Source: Streptomyces sp. NBC_01454
GTDB lineage: Bacteria > Actinomycetota > Actinomycetes > Streptomycetales > Streptomycetaceae
Length of the DNA stretch: 64,000 nt
NCBI RefSeq assembly: GCF_036227565.1
Contig: NZ_CP109460.1
Coordinates: forward strand, 372,001-436,000
Direction: 5' to 3'
A program made the position numbers and the translations under genes. Below, in pieces: positions 53,849 to 62,093 of the stretch (its first letter is position 1; the number at the start of each line of letters is the position of its first letter). The notes under the pieces were generated by a model, which made no database searches, was not told where the DNA came from, and saw nothing but the letters and a program-made list of their open reading frames with translations.

Positions 53849-54993
53849 AACCGAACCCCCACGGCTATGGAAACGAGGCTCTCGGGGAGAGATCCATCGG
53901 CGAGTAGCGTGTCATTGCTGTATGAACGCCCGACGGGAGGCGTCGGGGGGCATTGCAGGAATTCGGTGAGCTTCAGGCCGGCCGTCTGGAATAGCTCTTC
54001 TGTTTGGGATTGGTTGGGTGTGAAAGAGTGAATCCCTTGAACTTTATCTCCATTCGCGGAGATGAAGTGCGTCTTCTGTGTGCGTCGACGGCCAGTGGAC
54101 CACACTGCAGATGGCCACGAGACCACAATCTGGCCTGATCGCACCAGGAGCTGCGACAAGCAAAATACACCGAGAGGGTATGCCATTCCGTCGACCAATG
54201 ATCCTACGACGAAATCGTAGGTACCATGCTTCATAGGGAGAGCCCTTATCGGGTTCGCTATAGTACCTTTAGGAAGGTATTCGAGCATCCCTGGGCTGGT
54301 CTCCTGACACGAGTAGTCCGCTTTCCCCATCCCGACAGTCTCGCGAAGCCACCCTCGCCCTGCCCCCACCTCTATGAGCCGCCTGCTTTCAGGGATATCT
54401 TTCAAAATGTTGCCGAGGTACGGGGCCGATGCATTGTGGAAGTCGGCCGTAGTAAGTCTTAGCTCGTCAATGAACTCTTCCGCGATGGCTGTATAGCCAA
54501 CGCGGTTTTCGCGATCTATTCGTCGACAGTCTGGGTATGCACTCGATGCCCGATGTACCTCGAATCCCTTGCATACGGCATAAGCGATCTCTTCGACGGT
54601 CTCACAGTTGGAGCGATAGAGGACCAAGTGCGCCTTGTCCGTAAGCTGCGATACGTCCGCATAGTCGGTGTTGCCCTCGGGTGACGATTTGCCGACGCCC
54701 TTACCCTCGTCGGAGAGAAGTGCAACACAGAATGCGTTATCCGAGTGCGCAGCTAGTTTTGAGAAGCTGTCGGGATGCGCTTCCACCACTGCGACCTTCC
54801 CGGCGGTTGCTAATGCCTCGACGTCAGCTGCCACACGCGGGTAATCTCCCCCATATTTAAACATGGGGGAGCTGATCCGAGTGAAGTTTGGGCGTGTGGT
54901 TATCTTCTCTATGAGATTCTTCCGATCCCTATCGCTGGGGCCACCGATGAAAATTGCGGGAGGGCTGGATTCAGTGAACATTGAAAGTGACAT
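53845..54993 (-). CDS. Fusion of guanylate-kinase-like domain and SAM methyltransferase
   Basis: A 382-residue two-domain protein. The first 115 residues resemble a nucleoside monophosphate kinase of guanylate-kinase type: AIFIGGPSDRDRKNLIEKI stands where the P-loop should be but lacks GxxxxGKS/T, and YGGDYPRVAADVEALATAGK followed by VAVVEAH matches the GMP-binding and lid region. The C-terminal half (about 175-330) is a class I methyltransferase: SRRLIEVGAGRGWLRETVGM is motif I, and GTYDFVVGSLVDGM and LVRSGQIVVSWPS the later motifs. The kinase part is probably a binding module. It overlaps the GP88-like gene by 23 bp and the TS-like gene by four. A modified nucleotide as methyl acceptor is inferred. 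Confidence 0.7.
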   Translation of the reverse strand: MSLSMFTESSPPAIFIGGPSDRDRKNLIEKITTRPNFTRISSPMFKYGGDYPRVAADVEALATAGKVAVVEAHPDSFSKLAAHSDNAFCVALLSDEGKGVGKSSPEGNTDYADVSQLTDKAHLVLYRSNCETVEEIAYAVCKGFEVHRASSAYPDCRRIDRENRVGYTAIAEEFIDELRLTTADFHNASAPYLGNILKDIPESRRLIEVGAGRGWLRETVGMGKADYSCQETSPGMLEYLPKGTIANPIRALPMKHGTYDFVVGSLVDGMAYPLGVFCLSQLLVRSGQIVVSWPSAVWSTGRRRTQKTHFISANGDKVQGIHSFTPNQSQTEELFQTAGLKLTEFLQCPPTPPVGRSYSNDTLLADGSLPESLVSIAVGVRL

Positions 54994-55738
54994 CCCCGAT
55001 TCTCGGCAACAGGCAGAACCTACAATTGGCGCAGTTGATACCTTCTCTGTACTCTTCAGGGCAAGCGATCTGTCTTACGCTTGAGGATGTGACTGGATCG
55101 GCTTTGGGTGACCGCGGGTCCTTCACGCGACTCACACGCCAACCTGTAGGAGGTTCAGGCATAGAGTGATCGACAGAGGCGAAGAGCTGGAAGTTGGACA
55201 CTTCTCGAAGCTCATCAAGTGCCGGTAGTAACTCAGGGACTGCCCAAGATCTCGTATAAGCCCAGAACAGATGCTGAGGCACTGCACTGCTAATATCTCG
55301 CCACATGGAGATGTAGGCGCTGCTGAAGAAATCACCAGATGAGTGCACTCTGGTGGCCACTACTGAGGGAGATACTCCTTTCGACTCATCCGCTATCTGC
55401 TGCAGGATTAACCTGCCGAGAGCTTGCGGGTTGTCACGAGCGTGGAGTTCGTTCGCATACCACAGGGGCCTGTTGAATTCGATCTCGCCACTTGTGTCCC
55501 CGTTGTAACAGTTACTGGCACACCAACCGCTCGCACCCGGGCATGTGCGTAAGGTGGGCAGGTTCCATACGAGGATGCGCCCTATATGCTTCCCCGAGAA
55601 ACCTGTCTTAATGTTTCCTTGCTCAAGGCCAGGCGCAAGGGATGGAGTGACGATCTCAAGGATGGGTAAGCTCTTCTGGCGTGCCAGGTACTGAGCTCTT
55701 CGCCGAATTTCCAGTTCCGATGGTATGTCCCGTTTCAT
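54971..55738 (-). CDS. GP88-like cysteine-rich protein
   Basis: A 255-residue protein resembling the phage/actinobacterial 'gene product 88' family, whose biochemistry is not known to me. LVWNLPTLRTCPGASGWC followed by ASNCYN gives a CxxxxxxCxxxC cluster. TRVHSSGDFFSSAYISMW, HLFWAYTRSWAVPELLPAL and FQLFASVDHSM are the conserved barrel-like segments. The C-terminus has a second Cys group (ACPEEYREGINCANCRFCLL). The two cysteine sets suggest an iron-sulphur or zinc site; a distant radical-enzyme relationship is conceivable but unproven. ATG 55738 follows GGGAG by five bases. It is the first gene of the minus-strand run. Confidence 0.6.
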   Translation of the reverse strand: MKRDIPSELEIRRRAQYLARQKSLPILEIVTPSLAPGLEQGNIKTGFSGKHIGRILVWNLPTLRTCPGASGWCASNCYNGDTSGEIEFNRPLWYANELHARDNPQALGRLILQQIADESKGVSPSVVATRVHSSGDFFSSAYISMWRDISSAVPQHLFWAYTRSWAVPELLPALDELREVSNFQLFASVDHSMPEPPTGWRVSRVKDPRSPKADPVTSSSVRQIACPEEYREGINCANCRFCLLPRIGDVTFNVH

Positions 55739-55978
55739 GCTTCTCCCGAGTGACGTTGCAACTTCAAGGAGCGTGCGTTGGAACTCATACCTCTGATGGC
55801 GCCAAGAAAAGTTAACACAGAGTGTGGACTCCGGGGAGGGGTTCGCACACGCATCTCCCTCTGCACCGTAGCGCCCGCAGGTGTAGTGCAGAGAGGGCCG
55901 CGGGCCTTGCAGGCGGTCTGGTACGGACTCTGAGTCAGACCTTTGTATGACCGGGCAGGACCCCTCTATCCTGCGGGG

Positions 55979-56644
55979 ATGCCCAAGCCGATTGAGCTCG
56001 TGATATTCGACTGCGATGGAGTGCTGGTCGACAGCGAACGCATCGCCATGCGTGTCCAGATGGCCCTCGGGGCAGAGCTGGGCTGGCGGCTCACCGAGGC
56101 CGAAGTGATCGATCGGTTCATCGGTCGCTCCAGTCAGTTCATCACCGAACAAGTAGCTGCTCGGCTCGGCGAGGAGACTGCGAAGACCTGGTGGGAGCGG
56201 TTCGTCGAGCTGCATCGGGAGGCCGTAGATCTCGGGTTGGCTCCGATCGAAGGAGTCACAGAGGCACTTGATGCCATCGCTCTTCCAACCTGTGTTGCCT
56301 CAAGTGGTTCTCACGAGAAGATGCGTCACACCCTTGGTCGCACGGGTCTCTACGAACGGTTCGCAGGCCGCATCTACAGCTCCACCGAAGTCTCCCGGGG
56401 TAAACCGGCCCCAGACCTGTTCCACTACGCGGCGCGGCAGATGGGCATTGATCCGGCGGCGTGCGTAGTGGTGGAGGACAGTCGGCCGGGGGTGGAGGCC
56501 GCCCGTGCAGCAGGGATGCGTTCCTTTGGCTACGTCGGCGGACTGACCCCTGCGAAGTGTCTCGAAGGCCCCGATACCGTCGTCTTTCATGACATGCGCA
56601 GACTGCCAAGTCTGCTTGCGGCAGGACTCAGGCCAGGCGGGTGA
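55979..56644 (+). CDS. HAD-superfamily hydrolase (beta-phosphoglucomutase-like phosphatase)
   Basis: A 221-residue HAD phosphatase. LVIFDCDGVLVDSERIAMR is motif I with the nucleophile Asp and the next Asp. PTCVASSGSHEKMRHTLG carries motif II. VSRGKPAPDLFHYAARQMGI gives the conserved Lys, and CVVVEDSRPGVEAARAAGM motif IV. The cap domain at about 15-85 is the helical C1 type. The ATG at 55979 is preceded by GCGGGG. It diverges from the GP88-like gene across 240 bp and could supply a nucleotide or sugar phosphatase for that cluster. Its last five codons overlap a transposase fragment on the other strand, so its C-terminus may have been reshaped. Confidence 0.88.
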   Translation: MPKPIELVIFDCDGVLVDSERIAMRVQMALGAELGWRLTEAEVIDRFIGRSSQFITEQVAARLGEETAKTWWERFVELHREAVDLGLAPIEGVTEALDAIALPTCVASSGSHEKMRHTLGRTGLYERFAGRIYSSTEVSRGKPAPDLFHYAARQMGIDPAACVVVEDSRPGVEAARAAGMRSFGYVGGLTPAKCLEGPDTVVFHDMRRLPSLLAAGLRPGG

Positions 56645-56837
56645 CGTCGCGGCCGGCATCGCTGACGATCGCGATGTCCGGGTCTTCGGTCTGCTGCTGG
56701 CCCGCGGTGCTGAGCCGCTCGACGACACCCCGCAGCTGGGCGGCGGTGACAGCGGTCGTATCGTCCACCGGCTCAAGCCGGACCACGGGCCTCATGCATT
56801 CCCGAAGGTCGAGCGGGGCGTTCCGGAGGGCCGCTGA
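56628..56837 (-). pseudogene. Internal fragment of a DDE-type transposase gene
   Basis: The minus strand reads MRPVVRLEPVDDTTAVTAAQ, then LRGVVERLSTAGQQQTEDPD, then IAIVSDAGRDVTRLA and a stop. This resembles the segment around the first catalytic Asp in a transposase family common in Streptomyces. Both ends are missing. It marks one edge of the low-G+C island. Confidence 0.5.
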
Positions 56838-57145
56838 GGCAGGCCCCTTACCTGCGGCTTCGTAATTCTCTGCAAGGCCCGCTTCTGGCCCGCACCATCG
56901 GCATTGTCGACCTCTCCTGGACGACGCGCTGGAGCCCCGATACTCCCGAAGCCGATCCGGACCTCCGCTTCCAGTTCACCGACCACACCGTGACGGCCAC
57001 AGCCGAGACCACCACCGCCCGCTCCCTCCTGGGCAGCACGGCTTCGCCCTCGCGGCGGACGGCTCCGCCTATCAGCCGACGCCCGGGCTGGAGCAAAGTG
57101 GCTGCTGCCGGGGCCGCAGGCGCGCCGGGGGTCCCCTCTCCGTGG
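56838..57145. other. 308-bp stretch without a recognisable gene
   Basis: On the plus strand, a frame reading ARTIGIVDLSWTTRWSPDTP and on through EADPDLRFQFTDHTVTATAE looks mildly coding but has no start, no family and no clear end. It may be eroded gene material between transposon remnants. No hairpin or promoter stood out. Confidence 0.3.
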
Positions 57146-57721
57146 CTACGGGTGCAGCTGCTCGCCCTTCGCCAGCATCGCTACGTACTTCTCGATCCGG
57201 CGCGCCCGGGTCTCGGCCTTCTTGGCATCCTGGATCCGGTACAGGATCGCGTAGCGGTTCTGCCGGTCCAGTGTCTCGAAGAACTCCGCCGCGCCCGGGT
57301 CGGCGGTCAGTGCCGCCGCGAGGTCGTCCGGCACCGTGGCGGTCTTCGCACCGTCGTAGGCCGCCTCCCAGCGGCCGTCCGCCTTGGCGCGGTCGACCTC
57401 GGCCTGCCCCGGCGGACGCATCCGGCCCTGCTCGATCAGGGCGGCGACCCTGTCCCGGTTGACCTTGGACCACTTGCTGCGCGGCTTGCGCGGGGTGAAC
57501 CGCTGGAGCCACCACTGGTCGTCGAACTTGGCCTTCTGGCCGTCGATCCAGCCGTAGCAGAGTGCCACGTCGAGCGCCTGGGCGTAGTCCAGCGCGACGA
57601 TTCCGGGGCCCTTCTTACGAAGCTTGAGCCAGATGCCCGGCGAGACGGCGTGGTTCACACCGAGCCATGCCTGGAATGCCTCGGCGGATTCGAATGCGAC
57701 GATCTCCAAGTCCTGAGTCAC
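57146..57721 (-). CDS. YdeI/OmpD-associated family protein
   Basis: A 191-residue cytoplasmic protein of the YdeI/OmpD-associated family. LEIVAFESAEAFQAWLGVNH, PGIWLKLRKKG, LDVALCYGWIDGQKAKFDDQ, LQRFTPRKPRSKWSKVNRDR and the C-terminal RQNRYAILYRIQDAKKAETR are all conserved family blocks. The biochemical role is not established; some members are linked to peptide or bacteriocin resistance. I use the GTG at 57721 because family proteins begin a few residues before this block; an ATG at 57754 is also in frame. It is an apparently intact chromosomal gene stranded among IS remnants. Confidence 0.85.
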   Translation of the reverse strand: MTQDLEIVAFESAEAFQAWLGVNHAVSPGIWLKLRKKGPGIVALDYAQALDVALCYGWIDGQKAKFDDQWWLQRFTPRKPRSKWSKVNRDRVAALIEQGRMRPPGQAEVDRAKADGRWEAAYDGAKTATVPDDLAAALTADPGAAEFFETLDRQNRYAILYRIQDAKKAETRARRIEKYVAMLAKGEQLHP

Positions 57722-57849
57722 CCCAGCAGCGAACCACACCCGGCCGATTGTCATGAGGCATTCGGGCACGGCCCTGGATGCAGGATGCCCGTGGACCTGC
57801 GTGATCATCTCTGTTCTCGACGCAGAACGATCATGCAGGAGCCACGGGC

Positions 57850-58655
57850 TTGCTCAGCGATACGACGTTGCTGCTCGACCTCGACGGGGTGTCCGTCGCG
57901 TGGGTCGAGCGGCTGGCCGACGGAAGGCGCCGAGTTCACCTGGTCACGGCCGACGAGACAGCCAGAGCCTGCCCGGCCTGCGGGGTGTTCGCCACCCGGG
58001 TGAAGGGCTTCGCGGTGACCCGGCCGCGCGATCTCCCTTACGGCGAGCGCGGATTGGAGTTCCGCCGGCACAAGCGCCGCTGGTGGTGCCGCGAGGCCGA
58101 CTGCCCTCGCCGGTCCTTCACCGAGCAGATCCCGCAGATCCCGGCCGGTGCCAGGCTGACCGCCCGGCTGCGGGATGCGGCCGGGTGCCGCATACGGGAT
58201 GCCGGCTCCACGGTCATCCAGGCCGCACGGGATCTGCATCTGTCCTGGCCGACCGTGATGGAAGCCTTCCGCACGCAAGCCCGCGACGTCACCGAGGCAC
58301 CTCTGCCGAGGGTCGCAGTCCTGGGCATCGACGAGACCCGCCGCGGACGGACCCGCTGGGAACGGGATGCGGATACCGACAAGTGGCGCCTGACCCGGGA
58401 CCGGTGGCACACCGGCTTCGTCGACGCCCTCGGCCACGGCGGGCTGCTCGGGCAGGTCGAGGGCCGCACCGTCGCCGACGTCCTGGCCTGGCTCGCCACC
58501 ACCGACCTGGACTGGAGAAAGGGCATCGGCTACGTCGCCATCGACATGTCGGCCGCCTACCGCGCCGCGATCCGCATCGGCCTGCCGCACGCCACCATCG
58601 TGGCCGACCACTTCCACATGGTCCAGCTCGCCAACAAAATGCTGTCCATGGTCAG
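57850..58655 (+). pseudogene. ISL3-family transposase, N-terminal two-thirds only
   Basis: About 268 residues of an ISL3 transposase from a TTG start: ETARACPACGVFATRVKGFA and RRHKRRWWCREADCPRRSFT give the zinc-binding N-terminus. VAVLGIDETRRGRTRWERD holds the first catalytic Asp, IGYVAIDMSAAYRAAI the second, and ATIVADHFHMVQLANKML the region before the Glu. The catalytic Glu and the rest are missing because the frame runs directly into a glycosidase fragment at about 58655. Inactive. Confidence 0.85.
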
Positions 58656-58877
58656 CCGCAACTGGGACTACCGCTACGTGTGGGTGCGCGACGCCGCGTT
58701 CGCCGTCTACGCCCTGCTCAGGCTCGGCTTCACCGAGGAGGCCGAGGCGTTCATGGGGTTCCTCACCCGGTACACCGACCGGCGCGGCAACGGATCGTCC
58801 GGCCCGTTGCAGGTCATGTACGGCATCGACGGACGCACCGAGCTGCCCGAACGAGAGCTGTCCCACCTGGAGGGTTA
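58656..58877 (+). pseudogene. GH15-family glycosidase fragment fused in frame to the ISL3 remnant
   Basis: The sequence SRNWDYRYVWVRDAAFAVYA, then FMGFLTRYTDRRGNGSSGPL and QVMYGIDGRTELPERELSHL, is the catalytic-core region of bacterial GH15 (glucoamylase/trehalase-type) enzymes. Only about 74 codons survive. The stop TAG is formed by the TA target plus the first base of the IS5 element that follows. The rest of the glycosidase is not found after the insertion sequences. Confidence 0.8.
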
Positions 58878-59960
58878 GGGCCTGTGTGAGGTCGTGATCA
58901 ATCTCGGGTTCTGATCCCGTGCGGGGGCGGGACCTGGTAGGACGCTGGATGTGACACGTAGACAACTCACGGACGAGCAGTGGGAGTTCATTGAGCCGTA
59001 CTTGCCGATAGGTGAGTACGGTCCGTACCCCGAGCGGCTGCGGGAGCAGTTCGAGGGGGTGATCTGGCGGTTCCGGTCCAGCGCCCAGTGGCGCGAGATG
59101 CCTTCCGAGTTCGGACCGTGGCCGACGGTCTACGGGCGCTTTCGCGTCTGGCGGGCCGCCGGGGTCTTCTCAGCTCTTCTGGAAGGCATGATCGCCGAGG
59201 CCGCACGCCGGGGGCAGACGGACTTATCCCTGGTCAGCGTGGACTCGACCACTGCCCGCGCCCACCACGGTGCAGCCGGGATGCGCATCGGCAAGGACGT
59301 CATGGACGCCCTGGAGGAAGCAGCCGACGAACAGGAGCGGGCCCGGCAAAAGGGGGCGGCCCGCCGGAACAGAACGGACAGGACGGCAGGTATGACCCCG
59401 AGCAGCAAGAGCGACGGCGAATCAGGCGACGGCGCAAACTTCGCTTGAGCCAAGCTCTCCTCGGCAGATCCCGCGGTGGACTGACGAGCAAGATTCATCT
59501 CGCCGCTGACCGTAAGTGCCGTCCGCTGTCACTCGTACTGACCGCAGGACAGGCCGCCGACAGCCCGCAGTTCGTCCCCGTGTTGCAGAAGATACGGATC
59601 TGTCTGCCTGTCGGCCGGCCTCGAACCCGGCCCGGCGCCGTCGCCGCGGACAAGGCCAATTCCTCCCGCGCTAGCCGCTCTTACCTGCGGAAACGCCGCA
59701 TCAAGGCAGTCATCCCCGAGAAGAAGGACCAAGCCGCCAACCGGAAGAAGAAGGGCCGCCGGGGCGGCCGTCCCACATGCCACGAAGGAGCGGAACACCG
59801 TCGAGCGACTTATCAACAAGTTGAAGGCATGGCGGGGCATCGCCACTCGATACGACAAGTCACCCGAGAGCTACCTCGCTGGCCTCCACCTCCGTGCATC
59901 CATGATCTGGATCAACGACCTACTGAAGGTAACTGGCTGATCACAACGTCACACAGGCCC
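58878..59960 (+). mobile_element. IS5-family element (IS427-like), about 1083 bp
   Basis: The ends GGGCCTGTGTGAGGTCGTGA (58878 onward) and the inverted right end (GGGCCTGTGTGACGTTGTGA read inward from 59960) match at all but two positions. TA flanks both sides (58876-58877, 59961-59962), the target duplication of this group. The transposase inside is damaged. Confidence 0.8.
58951..59940 (+). pseudogene. IS5-family transposase with programmed-type and lesion-type frameshifts
   Basis: The first part (58951-59448, 165 residues) holds LTDEQWEFIEPYLP and VSVDSTTARAHHGA (first Asp). A -1 shift, the arrangement normally used in this group, leads to KLRLSQALLGRSRGGLTSKI, LVLTAGQAADSPQF and GAVAADKANSSRASRSYLRK (second Asp). 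A second, abnormal shift after RRGGRPTCH is needed to reach ERNTVERLINKLKAWRGIAT (Glu) and the tail ending at 59940. Several residues expected there are missing, so a small deletion has probably killed the gene. Confidence 0.78.
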
Positions 59961-59963
59961 TAG

Positions 59964-61673
59964 AAGACTCATGAAGATCTTGGAGTTCTGGCCCCGCCGC
60001 GTGAGCGGCGGGGCCAGACTGCTTGTTGTGGTGATGGGGGAATGGGCCGGGGAGACGGTCGGGCCGGATGTGTGGGAGACCTGCCGGGATTTGATCCCGG
60101 CGGGGAGTGTGTTCGCTTTCCTGGCCGAGCATCGCAGCACGCTGTTCGAAGCGGAGATGTTCGCGGACATGTACCCGTCGGCGAACGGGCGGCCGAGTAT
60201 GCCGCCGCAGATCCTGGCCTCGGCGATCACGCTGCAGGCCCTGCACGGGCTGTCGGACTTCGAGACGGTCCAGGAACTGCGGTGCGACCTGAGGTGGAAG
60301 GCAGCCTGCGGACTGGGCCTTCATGACATGGCGTTCGATCCGTCGTTGCTGGCCTACTTCCGCCGCCGGCTGGCCCGTTCCGCCCGGCCGAACCGGGTGT
60401 TCGAGGCTGTGCGGGAGGTCGTGAAGGCCACCGGTGTCCTCAAGGGCAAGCACCGCCGGGCGCTGGATTCCACCGTGCTGGATGACGCGGTGGCCACCCA
60501 GGACACCGTCACCCAGATCATCGCCGCCATCCGGGCGGTGATCCGGGACGTCCCCGGGGCCGGCGAGGTGGTCGCGGTGCACTGCACCGCGCACGACTAC
60601 AACGACCCGGGCAAGCCGAGGATCGCCTGGAACGACGAGCAGGCCCGTGCCGACCTGGTCGACGCCCTGGTCGGTGACGCGCTGCGGCTGCTGGGCCACC
60701 TGCCCGAGCAGCAGCTCGGCGAGAAGGCCGCGAACGCGGTCGGCATCCTGGCCCTGGTCGCGGGCCAGGACGTGGAGCCCGCCGAGGACTCCGACGGCCA
60801 CGACGGGCGCTGGCGCATCACCCAAGGCACCGCACAGAACCGGATGGTCTCCACTGTCGACCCCGAAGCCCGGCACGTGCACAAGACCCGCACCCACCAG
60901 CAGGACGGCTTCAAGGCCCACCTCGCCATTGAGCCCGAGACCGGGTTATACACCGCCGTCGCCCTGCGGCCCGGAGCCGGTCCCGAGCACCACGAGGCGA
61001 TGGTCGGAATCGACCTGCTCACCGACGAGGACGAGCCCGTTGACGCCTTCGGTGACACCGCCTACTCCACAGGTGACGCCCGCCACAGCCTCGAAACCGC
61101 CGGTCACCGGCTGTTCCTCAAACCCGCACCGCTGCGGCCCGCCGTCCCTGGCGGCTTCACCCTCGACGACTTCGTCATCGACACCGTCGCCGCCACCGTG
61201 ACCTGCCCCGCCGGACACACCGTCCCTTTATCCGCTCCCGCCGGGCAGCACCACCAGCGCAAAGCCTCGTTCAAGGACGTGTGCGCCGGATGCCCCCTTC
61301 GTGAGCGGTGCACCAAGGCCAAGGCCGGGCGGATCCTGACCATCCGTCCGCACCACGATCTGCTCGCCGCCGCCCGCCAGCAGGCCGCCACCGATCCCGA
61401 CTGGCAGGCCGACTACCGGCGCTGGAGACCACCGGTCGAACGTGCCGTCGCCTGGCTCGTCCACCACGGCAACCGCAAACTCCGCTACCGCGGCACCATC
61501 AAGAACGACACCTGGCTCCACACCCGAGCAGCCGCCCTCAACCTTCGCCGACTGATCAACCTCGGACTCAACCGAACCAACGGAACCTGGCACCTCGCCC
61601 CGGCCAGCACATAGCCGGAGGGGCCGCCCGGCCTGCGGCCGAACGACCCCTCAGCAAGATCTTCATGAGTCTT
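59964..61673 (+). mobile_element. IS1182-family insertion sequence, about 1710 bp, with CTAG target duplication
   Basis: Perfect 19-bp terminal repeats AAGACTCATGAAGATCTTG (59964-59982) and the complement (61655-61673) are flanked on both sides by CTAG (59960-59963, 61674-61677). The left copy overlaps the last base of the neighbouring IS5 element, so this insertion is younger. Confidence 0.88.
60034..61614 (+). CDS. IS1182-family transposase
   Basis: A 526-residue DDE transposase. FADMYPSANGRPSMPPQILA and DLRWKAACGLGLHDMAFDPS are the typical N-terminal DNA-binding segments. HRRALDSTVLDDAVATQDTV gives the first Asp, DEPVDAFGDTAYSTGDARHS the second, and RPPVERAVAWLVHHGNRKLR the Glu helix. A Cys cluster (VCAGCPLRERCTKAKAG) lies before it. 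I choose the ATG at 60034; the frame is open back to 59971, at the edge of the terminal repeat. It looks intact, so the element may be mobile. Confidence 0.92.
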   Translation: MGEWAGETVGPDVWETCRDLIPAGSVFAFLAEHRSTLFEAEMFADMYPSANGRPSMPPQILASAITLQALHGLSDFETVQELRCDLRWKAACGLGLHDMAFDPSLLAYFRRRLARSARPNRVFEAVREVVKATGVLKGKHRRALDSTVLDDAVATQDTVTQIIAAIRAVIRDVPGAGEVVAVHCTAHDYNDPGKPRIAWNDEQARADLVDALVGDALRLLGHLPEQQLGEKAANAVGILALVAGQDVEPAEDSDGHDGRWRITQGTAQNRMVSTVDPEARHVHKTRTHQQDGFKAHLAIEPETGLYTAVALRPGAGPEHHEAMVGIDLLTDEDEPVDAFGDTAYSTGDARHSLETAGHRLFLKPAPLRPAVPGGFTLDDFVIDTVAATVTCPAGHTVPLSAPAGQHHQRKASFKDVCAGCPLRERCTKAKAGRILTIRPHHDLLAAARQQAATDPDWQADYRRWRPPVERAVAWLVHHGNRKLRYRGTIKNDTWLHTRAAALNLRRLINLGLNRTNGTWHLAPAST

Positions 61674-61732
61674 CTAGGAGTGTGTGACCGATGGACATGG
61701 AGAGCACTATACACGCGACATATACATGCAGT

Positions 61733-61813
61733 TTATAGATCGTTCGGAGAGGGCCTGGTTCGGAGCGGTCCGATCACGGCCCAGGCGGCGTCAGGAATCT
61801 GCCCATCACTCAC
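61733..61813 (-). pseudogene. N-terminal stub of an IS5-type transposase
   Basis: From a GTG at 61813, VSDGQIPDAAWAVIGPL is the usual opening of a Streptomyces IS5-like transposase, but the frame then diverges (RTRPSPNDL) and stops. The surrounding 61678-62093 holds no other gene: 61690-61740 is unusually A+T-rich, and 62023-62043 has four short ACCGGC-type repeats just before the DinB-like gene. Confidence 0.5.
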
Positions 61814-62093
61814 GATCGGACCAACGATCCGGTGATCGGGGAGACGCCCCCTGGAGCCCCCGGCGCGGCCCCCGGCCGAACGAGTTCGGTACGCCGGGGA
61901 AAACGCCGCCCCTCGGCCTGCCCCCGCCGATTCCTCCGCTCGGCTTGCGACCATGGGCGAACTGCCGGGGCCGGCGCCCGCCGGGTGTGCGACCGCCGCC
62001 GGAGCGCGACGGACCGGTCACCGGCACCGGCACCGGCACCGGCAGCCGCGGACCTTCCGCGCGAAGACCTCCGTCGCCGCAAAGGAGCCCTGT

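Noticed and set aside
55739..56215. Long N-terminal extension of the GP88-like frame on the minus strand
   Set aside because: It runs through the divergent HAD gene, and a good ribosome-binding site precedes the ATG at 55738.
62017..62043. Short ACCGGC tandem repeats, considered as a CRISPR or regulatory repeat
   Set aside because: Only about four 6-base units with no spacers; simple sequence in G+C-rich DNA.
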